Source of the DNA: Henckelia pumila
Taxonomy: Eukaryota > Streptophyta > Magnoliopsida > Lamiales > Gesneriaceae
Reading direction: 5' to 3'
Length of the DNA: 64,000 bases
Assembly: GCF_033568475.1 (NCBI RefSeq)
Contig: NC_133123.1
Location: 56,613,522 to 56,677,521, forward strand
The notes beneath the pieces were generated by a model. That model was given only the letters and a program-made list of their open reading frames with translations. It had not been told where the DNA came from and did not search any database. Shown piece by piece: positions 23,001-32,750 of the stretch. The position numbers were made by a program, and so were the translations under genes. The stretch's first letter is position 1, and every line of letters begins with the position of its first letter.

Positions 23001-25452
23001 GATTGGAGCAAATGGGCATGCCAGATCCCTCTTTATTCAATCAAGTGTTGCAGAACCCGGCCATGACGCATATGATGCAAAATTTGCTTTCTAATCCCCG
23101 GTACATGGATCAAGTACAACCATTTATACTGTAATAATTTGATTTAGTAATTTTACGTGGCGCTACTTTTCCATGAGCTACAACTTGATTGCAGATCCTA
23201 GGCTTAAATCCTCAACTTCGCAGCATGCTTGATATGAACCCTCAGTTGAGAGAAATGATGCAAAACCCTGAGATTGTTCGTGAGTTGAGCTCTCCTGAAA
23301 TGATGCAGGTGTACCTCTATGAGTACTTTTACTCTTTTCTCTGCAAACAGATATTTTTTCTTTTTACTTGAGATAACCAAAGTTATTAAGGGCACAACGT
23401 GTGCCAAAGGATCTCAGAGCCCGAGGCTCAAGGCATAAGCCGGCCAAAGATTTTATACTTAAATGATTGGTTAATTGGTTAGTTATTAAACTGGTAGTTT
23501 GTCAGTTGATAAAATGAATGTAAATTAGTTAGTCGGTTATGCATGCAAATAACTCAGGTGAAATACTGTTCATAGATAGATTTTTTGACTCATTATTTGC
23601 TGTGGAATGTTGAAGATGAAGGTCTTCTTCTTTTCATTCTTTTATAGTATTATGTTTGTTAATAAAATATGGGGCACATAACAGTTCTGAATCAACTTCT
23701 AACATAAGGCATAACCATTAAACTTTAGCGGTAAGCTAATATTCAGTTATAAACTATGAGGTATAGCCCAATTTAGGAATTTAAGCTACCAAATTAAGAT
23801 TATTAGATTTAGTAATAAATATTCGATCTAAAATCAAAATTTCAGCCAGTACAACACAAATATTGCAAACAGCTATAATAAAATATGAAGCCAATAATTT
23901 TTGTCAATAGAGTAGTAAGAATTTTTTCTAAATATCCTGGGCTCGCTATATACGCAGGTGCAAAGAGGCGCTTGCCCCGCTGTATTTTCCTGGCGCAGAG
24001 GGGTCAACTGGTGACACCTCTGGCCTTATTGGCGAGCTCCTCTCGCCTTTACCAACTCAATACTCTCAAATTATTGTGATGTTGTCGCATGATACTATTT
24101 AATGACTAATATGCTATATACAACTAAATCATAGTGTTCATTATTTACAGTTGTCTAAAATTTACAGAAAATGCTAAAACTGTTGGATGGAGACTCCTCC
24201 CTCACTCCTTATCCACAGTTTAGTGTATAAATCTACCATTTTTCAGTTATTTTAAGACTATATTTATCACTTTGTCAAAACTAAATTTAGTATTGTTGCA
24301 TTAGTGATGTTGATAATTTCCACGATAAGCATCAATTAATCTCTATAAGATATTAGGTCAATCACGGTCACTTAACCAGTTGTTTCTTCATGTCAAATGA
24401 TCTGTTATAAATGGTTCGTTTTACAGCTGGAGAATAAGTATCTAGGGTGTGAGTTTCAATGTAGGTTAGAAGACTTTTTTTGCTCATTTTTTCACTGTCC
24501 CTTTTTTTTTTTCTCGTCTCAGCAAATGATGGCTTTGCAGCAGCAACTCTCTCAACTTAGTCGGCAGCAATCCACCCCGTGAGTGAGAAACTTCTGTTTT
24601 CACTTATTTGTTTTTATTTTATGTTATTTCAATTTCAGATGTTGACGACGTGGATCTAGTTGTCTGCGTAAAACGTTTATCAATGCAGCTATCCTTGCAT
24701 ATGAGTAATTATTGAATGTTTTTTTGCTGTTTATGACTATGGCCTTACATTCAGTCGAATGGTAATTTTTTTTCTCTTTGCTCCTGCTCAGTCATATAGT
24801 ACTTGCAACAGATAATGTAGTACTTTGTTGTTGGTTACATATTTCCATTTGCCTTGCAATTAGTAGTAGATCGTGTTTTCATTTGCTGTCAGAAACCAAC
24901 TTTAAGTATCTGTGTTTGAGTTCTTTAAAAATGATGCCAGAAGGTTAATTCTTCATTGGATCGCCATTAAATTTAATACAAACGCAGTTAATTGTAACAT
25001 TGCCTGTCTATATTTCAGGGAAGGAGCTCAGACCAATCAGGGTACAGGTATGAATGTGAACCAAATTTAGAATATTTGTGTAGATATTCTTACTATAATG
25101 TTTAGCTGGTGTCTGCAAAATGCAGGAAACCAAAACAATATGGGTCTTGATGCTCTGATGAACATGCTTGGTGGATTCGGAGCTGGTGGTCTGAATGTTC
25201 CAAGCACAAACAATCCTAATGGTTTAACTCTCTTTCCGACTTTGGTCCGTTATTATTTGAGGGTTTTCGTTCGAACTCACGATTTTCTCTTTTGTTATTG
25301 TAGTGCCCCCAGAGGAGCTGTACGCGACGCAGCTATCACAGCTTCAAGATATGGGTTTCTATGACAGGGAGGAAAATATCAGAGCTCTCCGTGCTACATC
25401 AGGAAACGTTCACGCCGCTGTTGAACGGCTTTTGGGGAACACAGCTCGTTAG
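20079..25452 (+). CDS. DSK2: DSK2/ubiquilin ubiquitin-receptor shuttle protein
   Basis: Eight exons: 20079-20304, 21580-22308, 22917-23113, 23195-23308, 24523-24578, 25019-25047, 25126-25221 and 25304-25452. They join in phase to give 531 residues (Arabidopsis DSK2a/b are about 538-551). An N-terminal ubiquitin-like domain (about 16-90) shows [27 protein letters not shown] and [18 protein letters not shown]1-like repeats rich in Met and Asn-Pro follow ([53 protein letters not shown]). A C-terminal UBA domain (about 485-529) has [18 protein letters not shown] with the MGF ubiquitin-binding loop. The protein carries ubiquitinated clients to the proteasome and acts as an autophagy receptor. The two tiny exons (56 and 29 bases) are supported by splice sites and phase. 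Whether it is DSK2a or DSK2b cannot be decided. Confidence 0.95.
23380..24065. mobile_element. Possible degenerate transposon in DSK2 intron 4
   Basis: The 1.2-kb intron 4 contains a GC-richer block starting CAAAGTTATTAAGGGCAC (23378) and another ending GCGAGCTCCTCTCGCCTTTACC (about 24030-24050). Both look like subterminal regions of plant hAT-type elements (AAGTTATTAA..GGCGC). Clean terminal repeats and a target duplication were not found, so the limits are approximate. Confidence 0.3.
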
Positions 25453-26393
25453 TGTTGTAACATTGCTTGCCTGCATTTGTTTGTTTGAGACCTGGGGATT
25501 ATTATGCATATAGTACTTGTTATGGACCATCTTCTTTTTCCACAGCTATTAATATTATTTCACACCAGGCCACTTTCGGGACATTTGATCATTATTGGTT
25601 ATATTAAATTCAAAATTAGACCATTCTTTTTCTTTTTTCCCTTCCCCCACATATTTAATCTGGTATTTAATTGTAGATTATTATCTCATCTTGATGAGAT
25701 TATTAATGTTTTAATTGCGTTTTACAACTGTAATCTATATCTAATCTCACAACAATTTAACTATTTAAATGCTTTTAATTTGTATAACGACAACAACTGC
25801 AATATTATTTATTTCTAATATGTTAGAAGTGTTATAAAAATATTCATTGATGTAGTGTTTGAGAGAACTTTTAGAAAGTATTTTTCGGCTTTTTTTTCAT
25901 AAAATTTATCAAAAGTTATTTCATAAATTTTATCAAGAAAAAGATAAATGTTTTCTAAAAACTCTTCAAAACATTGTCTGAGTTTGATGTTGTCTTGTAG
26001 ATTTCCCTAAGTTTTTTTCCATGGTTACATTCGTCATTGTAAAACATATTATAAGTTCACATAGATAAATGTATGGTAAAAGTCTTCCCACAACTCTAAC
26101 TTTGGAAAAATAATTATTTGGATTGTTTTGCAGTATTATATTATTTAACCACGATAATACAAAAGACTTAATACCATATATATTAATTGACCTTTATCAA
26201 TCTATTTTATTTGGATATATCTTGTAGGTTCTATTTGAATAAGTACTTATGCAAATGTTTTTTAAAAAATCTGTATAAAATATTTTAAAGTTTTTGAAAA
26301 ATTAGTCAACTATTCTATAAAAACTTTTTTAGTGTTAAGAAATAATATGTTTTTATTTTTTTCATTGCATTCAATTCTAAAAACAACAAAAAA
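25453..26393. other. DSK2 3' flank and AT-rich spacer
   Basis: The DSK2 3' UTR probably occupies the first 100-300 bases; the rest is AT-rich non-coding sequence with no supported feature. Confidence 0.5.
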
Positions 26394-26690
26394 CCAATGT
26401 TATAAATGATGGTAGACAATGGCGGGGCGGTTAGTGACCGCCTACCGCCTCGACTGCCTAGGCGGTTAAATTTTTATGTATTGTTTTTTACGTCTAATTA
26501 CACATAATCATGCAATACATGCATAAATTAAATGATCGTTATATATAAAACTGACCGCCCCGCTTCGACTGCCTAGACGGTTACATTTTTATGTAATGTT
26601 TTTACATCTAATTACACATAATCATGCAATAACATGCATAAATTAATGATCGTTATACATAAATAATCTGCTTACAATATAATATAATTC
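26394..26690. repeat. hAT-MITE-related GC-rich sequence with internal 118-bp duplication
   Basis: It begins CAATGTTATAAATGATGG, similar to the CAATGTTCTAAAAG end of the hAT MITE at 40366, and has the same GCGGGGCGG and CCTAGGCGGTT style. An internal unit starting GACTGCCTAGGCGG at 26451 recurs at 26569. The right end could not be defined. Confidence 0.4.
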
Positions 26691-26702
26691 GTCACCATAT
26701 TC

Positions 26703-29226
26703 ATTTCTACTATAGAAGTATGAATAGTGAGTAAAGTTTTTGCATTGTGTATTTACTACATTGCCTAAAAAATATGAATGGTTGACATTAATTGCATGGG
26801 CATGGGTGGAAAAATGGTGTAAAATTTAAGGTCAATTTTGGGATATTGAATTTGTTGAAATCAATGTGTTGCTTATTCATTTAATTGGTACATTTATTTA
26901 ATTTAATGATTGTCATCATATTCCTAAATTCATTCTTTAAAAAATAAGAAGAAAATTATAAGCATAAAACATTCCAAATACCATATCGCATTTATAAAAT
27001 TAACATCATAGACTATTATAATATAAGTGCAATCAAGGAATAAATTATTTTCATATAGTTTTTTTATTATTAAAATTAAATACGACATGTCAATTCGTCT
27101 CTTATTTAAATGAAAATAAGTGATTATGGATTATATATCAATGTTAAAACTTAGGAATAAATGTAAAATATTTTAAGATTAAAATAAAAAATTTTGTGAT
27201 TTAATATAAATATTTTTAGCAATATTAACAGTACTTCTACAAATGTTGTTTTTAATATAATATATATGGATAGAGAACATGAGAAGAAAAATTATAATGG
27301 TTGTCATCATATTCCTAAATTCATTCTTAAAAAAAATGAGAAGAAAAATTATAAACATAAAACATTTCTACTCTCTCTTTGAATCATTCTTATTTTTATT
27401 AATTATGAGTATTATTGATGATGATTTTTCGTCTTGAAATCTATTTCTACTATAGAAGTATGAATAGTGGGTAACGTTTTTGCATTGTCTATTTACTACA
27501 TTGCCCAAAAAATATGAATGGTTGGCATTAATTGCATGGGCATGGGTGAAAAATGGTGTAAAATTTAGGGTCAATTTTGGGATATTGAATTTGTTGAAAT
27601 CAATGTGTTGCTTATTCTTTTAATTGGTGTATTTATTTAATTTAATTATTGTCATCATATTCCTAAATTCATTCTTTAAAAAATGAGAAGAAAAATTATA
27701 AGCATAAAACATTCCAAATACCATATCGCATTTATAAAGTTAACATCATATACTATTATAATATAAGTGCAATCAAGGAATAAATTATTTTCATATAGTT
27801 TTTTTATTATTAAAATTAAATACAATGTGTCAATTCGTCTCTTATTTAAATGAAAAATAAGTGATTATGGATTATATATCAATGTTAAAACTTAGGAATA
27901 AATGTAAAATATTTTAAGATTAAAATAAAATTTTTTGTGATTTAATATAAATATTTTTAGTGATATTAACACTTCTACAAATGTTGTTTTTAATATAATA
28001 TATATGTATAGAGAACATGAGAAAAAAAAATTATAATGGTTGTCATCATATTCCTAAATTCATTATTAAAAAAAAATGAGAAGAAAAATTATAAACATAA
28101 AACATTTCTACTATCTCTTTTTTCTTATGGACTATTTTTGAATTCTCTAAATGAATCTCTTTTTTCTTATAGACTATTTTTGAATTTTTTAAATGAATCA
28201 TTCTTATTTTTATTAATTATTAGTATTATTGATGATGATTTTTCGTCTTGAAAAATGTAAAAAATGAGGTATATATATTAAAGTAGTCTTTGAAACCTCT
28301 AAAAAATAAGTGATTATAGATTATATATCCATGCTAAAACTTAGGAATAAATGTAAAATATTTTAAGACTAACATAAAAAATTTGTGATATAATATAAAT
28401 ATTTTTTTGCAATATTAACACTTTAAATATAATATATATGGATAGAGAACATTATCATAAATGCTATGAAGAATAAGTTTCATATAATTTAATATACTTT
28501 TAAAAACATGCTATATTAGAAATAAAATACAAATTAATATAATATTTTTTGAACTCATTAAACACAAAAATTTAATTGGTTTTCCAAATATAATATCTTA
28601 TTTATAAAATTAACATCATATACTATTATACTATAAGTGCAATCAAGGAATAAATTATTTTTATATAATTTTTTTATTATTAAAATTAAATACAATGAGT
28701 CAATTCGTCTCTTATTTAAATGAAAAATAAGTGATTATGGATTATATATCAATGCTAAAACTTAGGAATAAATGTAAATATTTTAAGATTAAAATAAAAA
28801 TTTTGTGATTTAATATAAATATTTTTTAGCAATATTAACACTTCTACAAATGTTATTTTTAATATAATATATATGGGGTGAGGACCTAGATCATGCTAGG
28901 TTCGAACAATAATCAGCTTTTGGAAAAAAAAAAATATATGGATAGAGAACATTACCATAAATGTTATGAATAATAAGTTTCATAATTTAATAAATATATA
29001 TATATATATATATATACACTAATAAAAGCATGCTATATTAGAAATAAAATAAAAATTAATATAATATTTTTTGAACTCATTAAACACAACATTTTAATTG
29101 TTTTCCAAATACCATATGGAATTTATAAAGTTAACATCATATACTATTACAATATAAGTGCAATCAAGGAATAAATTATTTTCATATAGTTTTTTTATTA
29201 TTAAAAATACAATGTGTCAATTCGTC
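26703..29226. repeat. AT-rich tandem repeat array, ~740-bp unit plus partial units
   Basis: One unit begins ATTTCTACTATAGAAGTATG at 26703 and recurs at 27443, so the period is about 740 bp. Sub-blocks recur further right. The block ending TCAATTCGTCTC appears near 26980-27105, 27720-27840, 28590-28710 and 29110-29226. The block containing AAACTTAGGAATAAATG appears near 27150, 27890, 28340 and 28760. Copies differ by scattered substitutions and small indels. There is no coding capacity; it resembles a satellite-like or transposon-derived array. Confidence 0.75.
28877..28933 (+). mobile_element. 5'-truncated tRNA-derived SINE-like insertion
   Basis: A 57-bp segment interrupts the tandem repeat and is flanked by ATATATGG on both sides (28869-28876 and 28934-28941). 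It contains CTAGGTTCGAACAA, a match to an RNA polymerase III B box, and ends in an A run. Sister repeat units at about 27263, 28003 and 28433 show the uninterrupted sequence, so the target-site duplication is proved by internal empty sites. Confidence 0.65.
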
Positions 29227-29534
29227 TCGTATTTAATTATAAAAATTCACCTTCAATGAATTGGTTCGACTTATTTCCTATGAGTATCAAGTGGTGTTTT
29301 TTAAAAATTTCTAATAGAAAAATAAAATTTAATTACACCATAATTATAAGAAAATTTGAAACAATGATACTTAAAAATTGAATAGATATTGATAATAAAA
29401 ATACATTAGGGATATAATTTTTTGTCGAAACATAATTCTTAGGAAAATATAAAAACAATGAACAGAAAAATGATTAGATATTGAAAAATAAAAATATAAA
29501 TTCGATTAATTATTAAAAGATAATATAAATTTAT

Positions 29535-30659
29535 TTTTAGAACCTAAGAGAGGGGGGGGAGGGGGGTATTTAGGTTCTATTGGACCCTTTAACAATTTAT
29601 AGTGATTTTGCAAATACGCAGGCGGAAGACTTAAAGCAATCAAAATAATAAAATCAATAATAAGTAAATAAATGAAGTAAGTAAATAAAGCGGTAAATAA
29701 TCTTGACCTTGATGGCTCCAAGGATAGCCGTACAACAACAACACGATCACTGCATCAACAACTTTACAACTCGATACAACTTGGCCTTAAGAGCTCCAAG
29801 AATAGCCTCACAACAACTAGATGAACTCGGCTTCACACTCGAGTATTCAACAATGATTTTTCTCAAGCACTATACAACTCGATAACAAAATATATTTGAA
29901 ACACTTGAAATATGCTTAAAAGATTTGATGGATCGCTCAATATATGCTTGAATAGATGAGAGAATTGTTGGATGAGTTGATGCTTGAAATTACCTCGGAA
30001 TGACTCTATTTATAGTGCTGATTCGAGTGAATTCGGATTGTTCGATCTGGCTTCGGAACGTCCGAACCGTGCTAGTTCAAATTCAAAAATGTGCGGTTGA
30101 GAACTGTTCGGATCATCCGAACTGGGCTTCAGATCGTTCGATCGGCTGCAATAAATTCACTATCTGGAAAAATTCTTCTGACAAAATCTTTCAATCGCCG
30201 TAAAGAGATCGGATCGTCCGATTGTGTCTTCGGATCCCCCGAACTTCATGCTTCGTGCCCTCCAAACTATCCTCCATTCTTTATAAAATTCTTGAAATAC
30301 TTCAGACCGTCCGAACTCCCTTCGGATCGTCCGAACTCCTGCCTTCGCAGCATCCGAACTTGCTTCCGAACTATAAAAAATTCCTGGAAATTCTTCTGAG
30401 GTTCCGAACCACCTTCGGACCGTCCGAACCCTGGCAATTCCGAACACTTGAATTTTTTCTTCAATATTTTGCTATCGATTCTTGCTTCCAAAATTTTTCT
30501 TAGTCAAGAAATTTTAATATCTGCAAATTTCTAACTTAAAAATATTAGTAACAATTAACCTAGTTTTGTAATCATCAAAACATAATATTTAGAGACTTGT
30601 TAATGCATTAAAAACATTAATTTTACAACACGAGATTTGTATGCGTTTAAGGCGTAACA
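29535..30659 (-). repeat. Copia-1 3' LTR
   Basis: The 1125-bp copy ends GTAACA on the plus strand. Reading on the minus strand, it contains a motif array (about 30440-30020) and then TATAAATA (30014-30006). A G-rich tract (29546-29567) sits beside the outer tip. Relative to the other LTR it has a ~98-bp deletion near 29699. Confidence 0.88.
30020..30440. promoter_or_regulatory. Copia-1 LTR motif array (3' LTR copy)
   Basis: Degenerate copies of TTCGGACCGTCCGAAC, mostly arranged in pairs spaced about 20 bases apart, fill the 400 bp upstream of the LTR TATA box on the minus strand. The other LTR has the matching array at about 38110-38510. Confidence 0.65.
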
Positions 30660-30940
30660 ATCTCCTATTTTTTGATGATCACAAAATTTGGTTAAATAGA
30701 AAAAATAAAAAATATGCATAAATAATTAAATAACAATTAATCATTTAATGAACATAACATTTTTAAATAACTCTTTAAATAACTCCCCCTCAATTTAACA
30801 ACTTAATTTATTATTTAACCAACTTAATCCTCCCCTTTTTGCGATAATCAAAAAGTAATAAACAATAGAGAGAAATAAAACACAATAATTTCATTAATTA
30901 TAAATTTAAAATATTACAACTTAAAGTACAAAAATAAAAT

Positions 30941-32173
30941 TTAAATATCATCTTCGTGACGCGGCGGAGGATGAGCCGTGAAGTGGTCAAATCGAGTCTC
31001 CAAACTAGAAACTCTAGCAGTCAGAGAATCGATAGACGTGGTAGAAGTGGCGAAGTGGCTGGCTAAACTCCCCTCAATACGACCTACATTCGTCTCTAGA
31101 CGATGAAGAGTCTCGAAAAGGCGATCAGAAGAGAATTGGTTCAAAGGGGTTGGAGGAACTTCAAGAGTCTAAAAAGGAAGTTCTCCGATATTCTCCGCAA
31201 AGGACTGAAAACCGAAAGAAGAAGGAACTTCTTCGGTAGGAAGATTTGAATAAAGAATGAAAAAATATTTAACCGGATAAAATTTTGAAAAAATACGAGT
31301 TGGGTCGTCAACCCAACGAGAAAGGACAGGGTTCCAAGATAAATATAATTTGGTGATAGTTGAATGGTTAAAAATATGAGTTTCCAGAATAGGAAAATAT
31401 TCCACACCATCTAAAGAGATATCAAAATGAGTTAAAATACAATTAATGAAGCGAGCAAAAGGAAGAGTTACTCGCTTCGAATATTTAGCTATGTTATGCA
31501 TTACCTGTATAACAAAGCGAGGGAGGTTGAAAGGACAAGAGGAAATAATATGAAAAAGAACATATAAGTCAAGATATTTGCAAGTGGAGGTGTCTTCACT
31601 GCGAGGAACGATATACGTAGTAATTAATTTTTGAACAATTTGAAAATCAGGAGAGAGTTGTTTGAGAAAAACACGATCGTTTACGTCAGTAGCTGGACGA
31701 TCGAGAATAGTAGATAAGACCTCGTTACGATCAAAAGTAGGATTTTCTTGAGGCCATCGCTGAGAGAAGAAAAAACTAGGTCTGACCCGGGGAAGGCCAA
31801 ACCACTCAGCGAGATCAGCTGTAGAAAATCGAATATGCCTACCCTGAAAAACTATGACAATGTGGAGATCACTGCCCAATTCGAGTTCAAGGTTGGCGTA
31901 GAACTCAAAAATAAGCGAAGGGAAAAACAAATTGGGAATGAAAGGTAGGAAAAAAGATTCCCAATGTTGAGTGGTGATAAACGCCAGTAGTAAGAGGTGA
32001 GAAGTGGCAAGGTAGGCCGTATCGAGAGTGCGGCCAGGTAAGATAGGACAGTAATGGTAGTCATCGGGGATAGGTCGAGAGACGGCTGGCAGGGAAGGAT
32101 CGAAGGGCTGAGATTTGAGTCGTGGGCGAATAATACGACTCGACCCACCAACTTCGAAATTGCGACGAGGCAT
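30941..32173 (-). pseudogene. Copia-1 extra 3' ORF in the Sirevirus 'envelope-like' position
   Basis: After pol, a minus-strand frame starts with an ATG at 32173 (MPRRNFEVGGSSRI) and runs to an amber stop at 31171-31169. The same frame continues without further stops to 30941. The first ~300 residues contain FEFYANLELELG, RHIRFSTADLAEWFGLPR and KYLDLYVLFHI, resembling the 'putative plant transposon protein' domain (Pfam PF20167 as I recall it), often annotated envelope-like in plants. The part beyond the stop is heptad-like (DRLFETLHRLETNVGRIE, LTARVSSLETRFDHF), a likely coiled coil. The role is unknown. No membrane anchor or signal peptide is evident, so a true envelope function is not supported. 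Confidence 0.7.
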
Positions 32174-32250
32174 TTTTAGTAGGCTATTTTCGAGTAAAAA
32201 CAAGAAGAGAGAAAAGTATTTGGTGTGAAAAATTCGGAGGATCCAAGGCC

Positions 32251-32258
32251 TTTATATA
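32251..32258 (-). promoter_or_regulatory. Internal TATA box upstream of Copia-1 extra ORF
   Basis: The minus strand reads CCTATATAAAGGCC about 80 bases upstream of the ATG at 32173. A motif array lies directly upstream (32265-32545). The spacing is that expected between a TATA box, a start site about 30 bases downstream and a short leader. Confidence 0.55.
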
Positions 32259-32264
32259 GGAGAG

Positions 32265-32545
32265 GGATCGGACGTCCGATCCTAATTACCGAGACGATAA
32301 GATTTTAACTTATCGGATAAGTTTTGACGAAGATCGGACGGTCCGAAGGTGTTTGGAACTGTTCAGAAACCCAAGAGAATTAAATGAAATTTTGACTGAA
32401 TCGGATAAATTAAGGGAACGCATCGTTCGAAGGGGTTCGGACAGTCCGAAGACTGGGCGGTGAAATTTTTAAATTTTGAATAATTACCGCGCTGGGATCG
32501 GACGGTCCGAAGGCTGTTCGGACGCTCCGATCTAGAGTTTTTGGA
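32265..32545. promoter_or_regulatory. Copia-1 internal array of dyad motifs
   Basis: About seven copies of a near-palindrome of the type GATCGGACGGTCCGAAG or TTCGGACAGTCCGAAG lie immediately upstream of the internal TATA box. The same dyad motif is arrayed in both LTRs of this element next to their TATA boxes. Confidence 0.6.
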
Positions 32546-32750
32546 GGTAATTTGAAAACAAATTTGAACAAATTTGGTGCTAAACATTTCGGACGATATT
32601 GAAGTTCTCAAATAATTAATTCACATAAAATGTGAGCTTATAATTATGAATAAATACAATTAATTTGTATTATCTAAGATTAAATTTCTCAAAATTAATA
32701 TTAAGCTCTCCTTTAATATGACATTAATTTTAAAATGTGTCTAAATGTGA

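Noticed and set aside
30941..32173. Calling the extra Copia ORF a true envelope protein
   Set aside because: No signal peptide, transmembrane anchor or fusion-like segment is visible; only the position matches.
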